Assembly (NCBI RefSeq): GCF_003130075.1
Contig: NZ_NRCW01000004.1
Coordinates: 124,001-188,000 of the forward strand
Length of the DNA: 64,000 bases
Origin: Aggregatibacter segnis
Lineage (GTDB): Bacteria; Pseudomonadota; Gammaproteobacteria; Enterobacterales; Pasteurellaceae
Reading direction: 5' to 3'
Shown: one piece after another, positions 30,627 to 39,387 of the stretch
Layout of the letters: every line of letters starts with the position of its first letter
Position numbering within the stretch: position 1 is the first letter of the stretch
Program-made: the position numbers and the translations under genes
Notes under the pieces: model-generated
The model's input: only the letters and a program-made list of their open reading frames with translations
Database searches by the model: none
What the model was told of the DNA's origin: nothing

Positions 30627-31486
30627 TATTCTAACTCCACTTTCTTATTCAATAATTTATTTGCACGGTAGTACACGAAAATCAACAATGCCATCAGAAT
30701 GGTCAATCCGATACTGATTGCAGAACCGAACGGCCAGTTGCGGGAAATTAAGAATTCACTCTTAATCACGTTACCCACTAGCAACACTTTCGCACCGCCA
30801 AGTAAGTCGGCTACATAGAACATACCCATTGCCGGCAATAATACCAATAAACAACCGGCAATAATGCCTGGCATGGTTAACGGTAGAATTACACGGAAGA
30901 AACGTTGGAAAGCATTGGCACCTAAGTCTTTTGCCGCTTCTAATAAGCGTCCATCTAATTTTTCAATCGCGGAGTAGAGTGGCAAAATCATAAACGGTAG
31001 AAGCAAATAGACTAAACCAATGATCACCGCCACTTCGGTGTTTAGAATGCGAATCGGCTCACTCAAAATGCCCATGTCCATCAACATGGTATTCAACACA
31101 CCTTTCACACCGAGGAACACTTTCATGCCGTAAATACGAATCAGCGAGTTTGTCCAGAAGGGTAACACCACAAGGAACAATAAGAGCGGTCGATATTTCG
31201 GATGAATTTTGCTGACCATAAAGGCGAACGGATAGCCAATGAGTAAGCAAATAATGGTGGCAATGCCCGACATATACAATGAGTTCCACACCACCTGCGC
31301 ATAAAGCGGATTAAATAGGTTGATGTAGTTATCAACGTTAAATGGCAAGGCATAAAAGTTGCTACCATCTCGGGTTAAAAAACTTACGACTAATACCAAT
31401 AAGTTTGGGATCAGCACGAAGAAGATTAGCCAGCTGAAGATAATCGCAACAGTAATTTTTTGGAATTTATTATTGATTATCTTCAT
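30626..31486 (-). CDS. potB: Spermidine/putrescine ABC transporter permease PotB
   Basis: Partner permease of PotC with six membrane segments, SFLTRDG near the N-terminus, [13 protein letters not shown], and the EAA loop [23 protein letters not shown] 31486 overlaps the potA end by 17 bases and gives 286 aa, close to the E. coli length; an upstream in-frame start at 31498 would lengthen the overlap. Confidence 0.95.
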   Translation of the reverse strand: MKIINNKFQKITVAIIFSWLIFFVLIPNLLVLVVSFLTRDGSNFYALPFNVDNYINLFNPLYAQVVWNSLYMSGIATIICLLIGYPFAFMVSKIHPKYRPLLLFLVVLPFWTNSLIRIYGMKVFLGVKGVLNTMLMDMGILSEPIRILNTEVAVIIGLVYLLLPFMILPLYSAIEKLDGRLLEAAKDLGANAFQRFFRVILPLTMPGIIAGCLLVLLPAMGMFYVADLLGGAKVLLVGNVIKSEFLISRNWPFGSAISIGLTILMALLIFVYYRANKLLNKKVELE

Positions 31487-32588
31487 CGTTGAGTACAACC
31501 TCCCAACCTTCGTGCCATGTAATGCCTACGCGTTGACCGACACTGTGATCCATATGTGGGTCATCTTCATTAAAGAATTCGCTGACCAATACGCGTTTAC
31601 CGTTATGTTCGAATTCCACGGTAGATTCCAATGTCATGCCTTTATAAGTGCGGTCGATAATATGACCGATAATGGCTTTGGATTGTTCGTGTTCATCTAA
31701 TTCTTCAATCACGATATCTTCCGGGCGAAGCAAGACTTGAAGTTGCTGATCTTTTTCGACTGGAATATCGGTGTAAATATCGCAAATGCGGCCTTCCACA
31801 TTAGCAAGTACCACGTTGTCTGATTTGCGTTCAATCACGGTCGCATCAAAAACGTTAATTTCGCCGATGAAACGCGCCACAAACAAGTTTGCCGGATCTT
31901 CATAAATCTCACGTGGAGAGCCGTCTTGTGCAATTTTACCTTTACGCAATAAGACAATACGATCAGACATCGTAATTGCTTCTTCTTGGTCGTGCGTAAC
32001 GAAAATAAAGGTAATGCCTAATTGGCGCTGTAATTGCTTTAACTCGTATTGCATTTTTTTACGCAATTTGTAGTCCAACGCAGAAAGAGACTCGTCAAGC
32101 AATAAGACTTTAGGTTTATTGACGACCGCACGAGCAATCGCGATACGCTGTTGTTGTCCGCCTGAAAGCTGGGTTGGTTTACGTTCCGCCATTTCTTCCA
32201 ATTGCACCATACGCAATGCCTCTAACACACGAGGTTTAATCTCGCTTTCCGGCACTTTTTGCATACGCAAACCGAAAGCCACGTTTTCAAAAATCGTCAT
32301 ATGCGGGAACAAAGCATAGCTTTGGAATACGGTGTTGATGTGACGTTTTTCTGCCGGCACATTGGTAATGTCTTCACCGTCCAAAATAATGTTGCCTGAA
32401 TCTAATTCCTCCAATCCGGCCAATAAACGCAACACGGTAGTTTTACCACAACCGGATGGGCCAAGAATGGTGACAAATTCACCGTTATTAATGGTTAAAT
32501 TAAAATCGTTAATAATGGTATTGGAACCGTAGGATTTTTTGATTGAACGAAGCTCAATAATTGGCTTGTTTTGAACCGAGTTTTCCAC
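31470..32588 (-). CDS. potA: Spermidine/putrescine ABC transporter ATP-binding protein PotA
   Basis: ATPase driving polyamine import. Walker [11 protein letters not shown]-loop [11 protein letters not shown], signature LSGGQQQR, Walker [12 protein letters not shown] and H-loop THDQEEA are all intact; a C-terminal TOBE-like regulatory domain follows ([11 protein letters not shown]). The assigned start is a GTG (32588) with no good ribosome binding site; GGGAG lies 13 bases upstream. First gene of potABCD, divergent from pepT. 372 residues. Confidence 0.96.
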   Translation of the reverse strand: MENSVQNKPIIELRSIKKSYGSNTIINDFNLTINNGEFVTILGPSGCGKTTVLRLLAGLEELDSGNIILDGEDITNVPAEKRHINTVFQSYALFPHMTIFENVAFGLRMQKVPESEIKPRVLEALRMVQLEEMAERKPTQLSGGQQQRIAIARAVVNKPKVLLLDESLSALDYKLRKKMQYELKQLQRQLGITFIFVTHDQEEAITMSDRIVLLRKGKIAQDGSPREIYEDPANLFVARFIGEINVFDATVIERKSDNVVLANVEGRICDIYTDIPVEKDQQLQVLLRPEDIVIEELDEHEQSKAIIGHIIDRTYKGMTLESTVEFEHNGKRVLVSEFFNEDDPHMDHSVGQRVGITWHEGWEVVLNDEDNQ

Positions 32589-32611
32589 TTTCTTTGGTTT
32601 TCTCCCTAATG

Positions 32612-32629
32612 TACCGAAATTTTTCGGTA
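32612..32629. promoter_or_regulatory. Inverted repeat in the potA leader
   Basis: TACCGAAA (32612-32619) and TTTCGGTA (32622-32629) form an 18-base near-perfect palindrome 24 bases upstream of the potA GTG. It could be an operator or an mRNA hairpin; no regulator can be named. Confidence 0.4.
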
Positions 32630-32750
32630 AAAATTAGAAACAAATGCCCACAAAAATGTAGGCGGCGACTATAAAATAAGCGCTAATGATATAGTGAACG
32701 GGAGATAATGAAAAGGAATTAATCAGGTTTTTTCATAAAAACTAAAATAG

Positions 32751-32792
32751 TTGTGATATATCAAGGATTTTGGCCCTATTTATCGCTAGACT
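32751..32792 (+). promoter_or_regulatory. FNR-like pepT promoter
   Basis: TTGTG-ATAT-ATCAA (32751-32764) matches the FNR consensus TTGAT-N4-ATCAA with one perfect half. The -10-like TAGACT (32787-32792) predicts a start near 32799, placing the site at -41.5. In Salmonella pepT is known to be induced anaerobically through FNR, which fits. Leader of about 56 nt. Confidence 0.5.
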
Positions 32793-32854
32793 TAGCGCAG
32801 TTTTTTATTGTTTTTTCGGAAAGTTAAATTAGATAAAAATAAGGGAGAAAAAGA

Positions 32855-34096
32855 ATGCAAGATTTATTATCTCGAGAACCGGTATTGGAGCGTTTTTTTA
32901 ATTATGTGAGTTATGATACGCAAGCCAAACCCGGTGCTAAAATTTCTCCTAGTTCAGCCGGTCAATTAGCCTTAGCCAAACTTTTGCAGCAAGAATTAGT
33001 GGCGCTCGGTTTACAGGATATTGAACTTACTAAACACGCTGTATTAACCGCATTTTTACCCTCCAATGTAGATCCTCATGCGCCGACAATTGGTTTAATT
33101 GCCCATCTCGACACCTCGCCGGATTGCAGCGGCAAACATGTACAACCTGAAGTGATTGATAACTATCGTGGTGGCGATATTGCTTTGGGTATCGGGGAAG
33201 AGTTTATCAGCCCGGTGTATTATCCTTTCTTACACCAGCTGGTCGGCAAAACCTTAATCGTCACAGACGGTAAAACGTTGTTGGGGGCAGATAACAAAGC
33301 CGGAATAGCGGAAATTATGACCGCACTTTATCGCTTGAAAACCGAGAATTTACCTCACTGCAATATTCGGGTGGCGTTTACCCCGGATGAAGAAATTGGT
33401 TTAGGAATGCAATTTTTCCCGTTTGAGCGTTTTTCTTGTGATTGGGCGTATACGATAGATGGTGGCGCAGTCGGTGAATTGGAATATGAAAATTTCAATG
33501 CGGCTTCCGCAAAAATCACTTTCCACGGATGCAACATTCATCCCGGTTATGCAAAGCACAAAATGATTAATGCGCTTGCTTTGGCCTGCGAATTTCAAAA
33601 TGCGTTCCCGGCGACGGAAGTGCCGGAACAAACGGAACAGCGAGAAGGTTTTTTCCATTTGCATCACTTTGACGGCACAATTGAAAAAGTAGAATTGCAG
33701 TATTTAATCCGCGATTTTGACAGCGTTCATTTTGAAAAACGTAAACAATTTATCCGTGATTTAGTGGAAAAATTTAACCGACAAAAACGCTTGTTAAAAC
33801 CGGTTGAATTGGTTTTAACGGAAAACTATAAAAATATGTATGAGGTGGTTAAACAGGTTCCTCAAGCCATTGCATTGGCAGATTCTGCTATGAAGCAATG
33901 TAATATCACGCCTCATCATAAATTGATTCGTGGTGGTACGGACGGCGCGTGGTTGGCGGAAAAGGGTTTGGCTTGCCCAAATGTTTTTACCGGCGGTTAT
34001 AACTTCCATAGTAAGCATGAGTTGATTACGCTGGAAGGCATGAAAGATGCCGTGAACGTGATTGTGAAGTTACTTGAATTAGCAACGAAGAAATAA
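32855..34096 (+). CDS. pepT: Peptidase T (tripeptide aminopeptidase)
   Basis: Zinc peptidase of the M20 family releasing the N-terminal residue of tripeptides. Metal-binding motifs: AHLDTSPD (His and catalytic Asp), LGADNKAGIAEI (Asp), TPDEEIGLG (Glu pair), YTIDGG (Asp) and the C-terminal NVFTGGYNFHSKHE (His). AAGGGAG seven bases before ATG 32855. 413 residues, family length. Ends just before the first of two 52-bp repeats that bracket the restriction-modification locus. Confidence 0.97.
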   Translation: MQDLLSREPVLERFFNYVSYDTQAKPGAKISPSSAGQLALAKLLQQELVALGLQDIELTKHAVLTAFLPSNVDPHAPTIGLIAHLDTSPDCSGKHVQPEVIDNYRGGDIALGIGEEFISPVYYPFLHQLVGKTLIVTDGKTLLGADNKAGIAEIMTALYRLKTENLPHCNIRVAFTPDEEIGLGMQFFPFERFSCDWAYTIDGGAVGELEYENFNAASAKITFHGCNIHPGYAKHKMINALALACEFQNAFPATEVPEQTEQREGFFHLHHFDGTIEKVELQYLIRDFDSVHFEKRKQFIRDLVEKFNRQKRLLKPVELVLTENYKNMYEVVKQVPQAIALADSAMKQCNITPHHKLIRGGTDGAWLAEKGLACPNVFTGGYNFHSKHELITLEGMKDAVNVIVKLLELATKK

Positions 34097-34100
34097 ATTC

Positions 34101-34152
34101 ATCTCAAAAACAGACCGCACTTTGAGTTTTTAAGTCAAAGTGCGGTTTGTTT
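34101..34152 (+). repeat. Left 52-bp direct repeat bracketing mod-res; also pepT terminator
   Basis: Begins ATCTCAAAAACAGACCGCAC and contains ACCGCACTT and AAGTGCGGT as an inverted pair, forming a 17-bp hairpin (34107-34123 with 34137-34153) ending in T. It matches 38779-38830 at 50 of 52 positions; the differences are AG against TT in the loop (34125-34126). Confidence 0.9.
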
Positions 34153-34212
34153 TATTAGATATTTTCCCTTAGTTCCGTTTTTGTAATGGGAATGTAAATA
34201 TTGCCAATTCCC

Positions 34213-34241
34213 TTGACAGCAGATTTATTAATTTCAAAAAT
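34213..34241 (+). promoter_or_regulatory. Predicted mod promoter
   Basis: A perfect -35 TTGACA (34213-34218) and AAAAAT (34236-34241) are 17 bases apart, predicting a start near 34248 and a 36-nt leader before ATG 34284. Its position shows that the open frame reaching back to 34201 cannot be coding at its start. Confidence 0.55.
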
Positions 34242-34283
34242 ACTCCATTTATTTTATTTGACCCACCCAAAAGGAACATTACA

Positions 34284-36144
34284 ATGCCTGAAGCACAGCA
34301 CAGCACAGCACAGCACAGCACAGCACAGCACAGCACAGCACAGCACAGCACAGCACTTGGATAACCTATCCATTAAATTAACGCAACTTAAATTACTTCT
34401 ACCTGAAATTTTTTGCGAAGAGCAAATTGATTTTCAAAAATTCCAACAACTTTTTTCTGAACACATCACCACCGAGCCCGAGCGTTATATGTTGAACTGG
34501 GCGGGGAAATCGGAAGCCTATCGCATATTACAAGCACAAACTTGCAAAACCCTCACACCGCAACCTGCGGAAAGTGTCAACTTTGATTCCACTGAAAATA
34601 TTTTTATTGAAGGGGAAAATCTGGATGTGTTGAAAGTGTTACAAAAATCCTATTTCAATAGCATCAAAATGATTTATATCGATCCGCCTTATAACACTGG
34701 TAATGATTTTGTTTATAACGACAATTTCAAACAGGATCTTAAAGATTATCAGGAACAAAGCGGCGAATTAGATGAGGAAGGCAAGCTCAAACTGGCATTT
34801 AAAAGAAACAATAAAGAAAACGGACACTTCCACAGTAAATGGCTAAATATGATGCTCCCCCGTTTGCATTTGGCAAAGAATTTGCTGAAAGACGACGGTG
34901 TCATTTTTATTTCCATTGATGACAATGAACAGGCACAGTTGAAGTTGTTGTGTGATGAGGTCTTTGGGGAGGAGAATTTTGTTGCTGATTTTATTTGGGA
35001 TAAGAAGAATTCAGCAAAAGGGGTTCCTCCAAAAAATATGGTGGTTAATATTCACGAATACATTGTTTGTTATTCCAAAAATACGACGAAATTATTAGGG
35101 GAATTAAGAACCAAAGAAGGATTTCATAATCCTGATAATGATAGTAGGGGGGAATGGCGTTTATCTAATATAAAAAGTACATTAGAAAAGCCACAGGATA
35201 AATTTATTATTAAGGATCCTAAAACAGGATGGAGTTTTGAGAATTATTGGGCATTTTCTCAAAATTCTCTTGAGAAAATGATTAAGGAAGAACGTATCAT
35301 TTTTCCTAAAAATCCAGATGGGTTACCTAAACAAAAAGAATTTTTTAGTGAGTTTGTTAATCCTTATATGCCAATTAAATCTCATTTGGGGTGGTTTGAT
35401 CCTCAATCTACAACGGAGAAAAAAGTAGAATCTTTAATGGGATCAAAAATTTTCTTATATCGTAAGCCAGTTGAATTGATCAAAAAGATTATTTCTCAGT
35501 CTGATAATAGTAATGAAATCTTTATGGATTTCTTTTCTGGTTCAGGCACAACCGCCCACGCCGTGATGCAACTTAACGCCGAAGATAACGGCAATCGTCG
35601 TTTTATTTGTGTACAACTCCCGGAAGTCACGGATGAAAAATCCGAAGCCTTTAAAGCGGGTTTTAAAAATATTGCTGAAATTTCTAAAGAACGCATCCGC
35701 CGAGCAGGCAAACAAATTGCCGAAAATTATCCTGATAAACAACTGGATATTGGTTTTAAAGTGTTCAAACTGACTGACAGCCACTTTAAACAATGGCAAT
35801 CGCCTTCTGCAGAAAATTTAGCGCAGCAAATCGAGTTATTTGTGGATCCTGTGCGGAAAGAGGCAACGCCTGACGCTATGCTTTATGAAATTTTATTGCG
35901 CTTGGGCTTGAAATTAACGGCAAAAGTGCGGTCGGAAAATCAGGTGTTTTGGGTGAGTGATGAAAGCGGGCAACAGTTTGCCTTGTTGCTTGAAACCCTG
36001 AGTGCGGATTTATTGGATCAGGTGATTTTTGCCCAGCCGAAAAAGGTCGTGACGTTAGATTCGTTGTTTAATGGCGATGATGCCTTAAAGAAAAATGCCG
36101 AGTTGCAAATGAATGATGCAGGCATTGCCTTCTTTGTGCTTTAA
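34284..36144 (+). CDS. mod: Type III DNA methyltransferase Mod, phase-variable, OFF in this sequence
   Basis: Adenine methyltransferase and specificity subunit of a type III restriction system. The beta-class order is seen: DPPYNTG (motif IV, 34681-34701), a central target-recognition region (about 34980-35530), then SAM-binding FFSGSGTT (motif I, about 35530-35553). AAGGAA (34271-34276) seven bases before ATG 34284 marks the start. Thirteen AGCAC units follow at 34292; with this number the ATG frame stops at TAA 34362-34364, while the methyltransferase frame is open from 34198 to 36144 with no ATG before the tract. Eleven or 14 units restore fusion (about 620 aa). Pentanucleotide GCACA-type tracts are known from mod genes of other Pasteurellaceae. 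It is followed at 9 bases by res. Confidence 0.9.
34292..34356 (+). repeat. Phase-variation tract: 13 tandem AGCAC units
   Basis: 65 perfect bases with no interruptions, coding in the methyltransferase frame for repeating His-Ser-Thr-Ala-Gln. Each unit gain or loss shifts the frame by two or one, so slipped-strand mispairing toggles mod: 13 and 12 units are OFF from ATG 34284, 11 and 14 ON. Confidence 0.97.
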
Positions 36145-36153
36145 GGAGGCAAA

Positions 36154-38754
36154 ATGGAACTTCAATTTGAAACTTTGGATTACCAAACGCGCGCCATTCA
36201 AGCCGCGGTGGATTTGTTTATCGGGCAACCAAATCAACAAATGGAATTCGGTTTGAAAGCGCAGAATGATATGCGTTTTGTGGCGAATTTGCCGTTACAA
36301 ATTAATGATGAACAGCTACAACAAAACTTGGCGAAGCAACAAAACAAGTTCAATTTTTACCGCACTTTAATTGGGGAGCAGGGGAAAAATTTTACCGTAG
36401 AAATGGAAACCGGCACGGGGAAAACCTATGTGTATTTACGTACGATTTTTGAATTGAATCGTCAATACGGCTGGCAGAAATTTGTGATTGTGGTGCCGAG
36501 CGTGCCTATTCGTGAGGGCGTATTGCACACCTTGGAAACAACGCGTAGCCACTTTGCTACCCTGTTTGATAACCCGAGCGTAAATCCGAAATATGAATAT
36601 AAGAGCAATCAACTTTCCCGCTTAAAAGCCTTTGCTACTGGCAATCATATTGAAATTTTGGTGATGAATATTGATGCCTTTGCCAAAGAAAGCAATGTGA
36701 TTAATACACAAAATGAAAGTGGCGATGCGCCCATTCGTTATATTCAACACGTCAATCCTATTGTGATTATTGATGAACCGCAGAATATGGAAACGGATAT
36801 TCGCCGTCATGCTATCGCAAGTCTCAATCCTTTATTCACTCTACGCTATTCAGCGACCCATAAAAACGCCTATAACCCGATTTTTCGCCTCAATCCCGTG
36901 CAGGCGTACGAATTAGGCTTAGTGAAGCAAATCGAAGTGGATAGCGTGTTGGCGGATAATGATGTGAATGGCGCTTATGTGGCGTTAAAAGAAATTAATG
37001 CCGGCGCGAAAAGTTGGTCGGCAAAAGTGGAAGTCTTGGTGAATGATAAGTCGATGAAGAAGAAAGTCGTCACCGTTAAGCCTAATCAGGACTTATTTGA
37101 TCTTTCCAAACAAAATGAAGTTTATCGCAGTGGTTATATTTTGGAAGGAATGAATGTTGAGGAACAACAGATTGAGTTTTCCGGCGGATTAAAAGTGACG
37201 AAAGGCGTTGATAATTCTCTCTTGAAAGATGACATTCAAAAAATGCAAATTCGTCGCACAATAGAAGAACATTTACGCAAGGAAAAAATCTTAAATCCAT
37301 TAGGCATTAAAGTATTGTCGCTATTTTTTATTGATAAAGTGGATAATTACCGCAACGACGGTAAATTTTATCAATGGTTTGAGGAAATTTATCGTGAATT
37401 AACTGATGAAGATCCAACGAGTGTGCATGAAGGTTATTTTTCCAAAGATAAAAAAGGCGTTTTGAAAGATACCAACGGCACAACACAGGCGGATAACGAC
37501 ACGTATCATTTAATTATGCGGGATAAAGAAACCTTGCTGTCGTTGGATAAGCCGTTACGTTTTATTTTCTCTCACTCGGCTTTGCGTGAGGGGTGGGATA
37601 ATCCGAATGTGTTCCAAATTTGTACGTTAAACGATACCCATTCGGAAATTAAAAAACGACAAGAAATCGGACGTGGATTGCGCTTGCCGGTGAATCAGCT
37701 TGGCCTAAGAAGCCATGAGCGAGATAAAAATATCCTGACAGTGATTGCCAATGAAAGCTATGAGGAATTTGCGACCAAATTACAACGGGAAATTGAAGAA
37801 GATTGCGGTGTGTCCTTTGATAAAGGACAAATTAAAAATAAGCTGGATCGAAAATATGTGCGTTATCGCAAAGATTTTAGCCAACACCCGGAATTTGCCG
37901 CGATTTGGGAACGTATTAAGCACCAAACGACTTATCGGGTCAATTTTTCACAGGATGATCTGATCGAAAGTGCGGTCGAAAATTTGGTCAAAATGCCACG
38001 TATTGATGAGGTGAAAATTCGGCATGAAAAGGTCGCCTTTGCGATTAATGAAAAAGGCGTGACGACAGAATATCGTTCTTCCAATCAGGTAACCTCAAAA
38101 ACTCACTGGGATATTCCTGATGTGTTGGGGGAATTACAGAAGAAAACCGGGCTAACCCGTCAAACCATTTGCCATATTTTGCAAAAATCAAAACGATTGG
38201 CTGAGATTTATCATAATCCACAACGTTTTATTGATTTGGTTGCAGAAAAAATTAATGAAGCGTTAAGTCAAATTATGGCGGATGGTGTGGAATATCACCG
38301 CATTGCAGAACGCACCTATGAAATGACGTTATTTAAGGATTTTGAGTTTTATCTTAATCAATACAGTTTTTCTGTGAGTAATCAATCAAAAACCATTTAT
38401 GAGGGCTATATTTCCCTAGATTCCAACACGGAAAATACGTTTGCCCGCCATTGTGAAAGCAGTGAAGATGTCGAGTTTTATTTTAAGTTACCGAAAAATT
38501 TTAAAATTCCAACGCCATTGGGGAATTATAATCCCGACTGGGCGGTGGTATTTAAAGGGCAGAATAAAGTTTACTTTGTGGCGGAAACCAAAAATACCGG
38601 TAAGGGTATCCAGCGTGGTGTGGATGAAAGCAAGTTGGATCCTTCAGAACAAATGAAAATTGCTTATGCCAGAAAGAATTTTGAACATCTCCATAGAGAT
38701 TACGATGATTTGGAATATCGCGTGGTAGAAAAAGTAGAGGAACTTGCTGTTTAA
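36154..38754 (+). CDS. res: Type III restriction enzyme Res subunit
   Basis: ATP-dependent helicase-nuclease that cleaves DNA with Mod. Superfamily 2 motifs: Walker A METGTGKTY (near 36406), DEPQ box IVIIDEPQNMETD (near 36762-36800), motif VI QEIGRGLRLP. The C-terminal nuclease site PD-ExK appears as NPDWAVVF (near 38531) and VAETKN (near 38580). Intact, 866 residues. AAGGAGG before the ATG is an ideal ribosome binding site. Uptake sequences lie inside the gene (near 36359 and 37970). Since mod is OFF here, Res should lack its specificity partner, and a type III Res does not cut without Mod (family knowledge). Confidence 0.95.
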   Translation: MELQFETLDYQTRAIQAAVDLFIGQPNQQMEFGLKAQNDMRFVANLPLQINDEQLQQNLAKQQNKFNFYRTLIGEQGKNFTVEMETGTGKTYVYLRTIFELNRQYGWQKFVIVVPSVPIREGVLHTLETTRSHFATLFDNPSVNPKYEYKSNQLSRLKAFATGNHIEILVMNIDAFAKESNVINTQNESGDAPIRYIQHVNPIVIIDEPQNMETDIRRHAIASLNPLFTLRYSATHKNAYNPIFRLNPVQAYELGLVKQIEVDSVLADNDVNGAYVALKEINAGAKSWSAKVEVLVNDKSMKKKVVTVKPNQDLFDLSKQNEVYRSGYILEGMNVEEQQIEFSGGLKVTKGVDNSLLKDDIQKMQIRRTIEEHLRKEKILNPLGIKVLSLFFIDKVDNYRNDGKFYQWFEEIYRELTDEDPTSVHEGYFSKDKKGVLKDTNGTTQADNDTYHLIMRDKETLLSLDKPLRFIFSHSALREGWDNPNVFQICTLNDTHSEIKKRQEIGRGLRLPVNQLGLRSHERDKNILTVIANESYEEFATKLQREIEEDCGVSFDKGQIKNKLDRKYVRYRKDFSQHPEFAAIWERIKHQTTYRVNFSQDDLIESAVENLVKMPRIDEVKIRHEKVAFAINEKGVTTEYRSSNQVTSKTHWDIPDVLGELQKKTGLTRQTICHILQKSKRLAEIYHNPQRFIDLVAEKINEALSQIMADGVEYHRIAERTYEMTLFKDFEFYLNQYSFSVSNQSKTIYEGYISLDSNTENTFARHCESSEDVEFYFKLPKNFKIPTPLGNYNPDWAVVFKGQNKVYFVAETKNTGKGIQRGVDESKLDPSEQMKIAYARKNFEHLHRDYDDLEYRVVEKVEELAV

Positions 38755-38778
38755 ACACATTGATTATTCCTAAAATCT

Positions 38779-38830
38779 ATCTCAAAAACAGACCGCACTT
38801 TGTTTTTTTAAGTCAAAGTGCGGTTTGTTT
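38779..38830 (+). repeat. Right 52-bp direct repeat bracketing mod-res; also res terminator
   Basis: Second copy of the element at 34101-34152, same orientation, 50/52 identical, 24 bases after res. Its inverted uptake sequences form a T-tailed hairpin. Recombination between the copies would remove 4678 bases including both mod and res and leave one terminator after pepT. Confidence 0.9.
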
Positions 38831-38855
38831 TTGGTGTGTTTGTTAAATATAAAAA

Positions 38856-38874
38856 CACCGCCGTAAAGGCGGTG
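38856..38874 (-). terminator. Intrinsic terminator of the ygiW-like gene
   Basis: CACCGCC (38856-38862) with GGCGGTG (38868-38874), five-base loop, followed on the minus strand by five T; ten bases beyond the stop. Confidence 0.85.
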
Positions 38875-38884
38875 CTTGAGTGAA

Positions 38885-39229
38885 TTATTGAATTTTTTGA
38901 ATTTGATGTACTTCAATGCTTGTTGGTTCACCAAAATCTTTATCAACGGAACCTTGAATGCGAACGCGATCGTTTGGCGTGACATTGACGCCTTTCCACG
39001 CGTGATCATCAACATCCACTTTGATTTCACCCGTGCTATCACGGAAAATAAATTCATCGTCATCGATTTGACGAACAAAGTTACCTTCTAAAGTAACTGG
39101 TGCGTGATCAGCCATTTTTTGTGCCGCTTGCACGGTGGTTAGATTGTTACTTGCGTTAGTGTCTTGAAAACCGGCAAATGCGGTAGAAGACATGGCTAAC
39201 AATGCTGCTAAGGTTACGATTTTTTTCAT
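38885..39229 (-). CDS. ygiW: YgiW/YdeI-type periplasmic stress-tolerance protein (BOF domain)
   Basis: 114 residues: cleavable signal peptide (MKKIVTLAALLAMSSTAFA), then a single OB-fold (BOF) domain with VTLEGNFVRQIDDDEFIFRD, KVDVDDHAWKG and NDRVRIQGSVD, typical of YgiW/YdeI proteins. These are linked to tolerance of oxidative or peptide stress; the ligand is uncertain. AGGAG is five bases before the ATG. Monocistronic. Confidence 0.88.
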   Translation of the reverse strand: MKKIVTLAALLAMSSTAFAGFQDTNASNNLTTVQAAQKMADHAPVTLEGNFVRQIDDDEFIFRDSTGEIKVDVDDHAWKGVNVTPNDRVRIQGSVDKDFGEPTSIEVHQIQKIQ

Positions 39230-39387
39230 AAAGACTCCTAAATAATATCAGATGGAATAGTCACGCCACATCGCTGTTTGTATTGGATGTGGCGCATTAT
39301 AAGTGGCGTTTCTTAAGAAATTCTTAAAATATTCAATATTTTTATTCAATATTTAAAATAAAAAACACTTGGCAAAATGACCGCACT

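Noticed and set aside
34201-34283. N-terminal extension of mod from TTG 34201
   Set aside because: It runs through the predicted promoter (TTGACA at 34213) and has no ribosome binding site; the repeat tract makes the frame look continuous by chance of unit number.
34169-34351. Minus-strand open frame of repeating Leu-Cys-Cys-Ala-Val
   Set aside because: Only the complement of the AGCAC tract; no ribosome binding site or independent support.
38782-39078. Minus-strand frame across the 52-bp repeat and the ygiW end
   Set aside because: Overlaps the ygiW coding sequence and two terminators; low-complexity Lys/Phe content.
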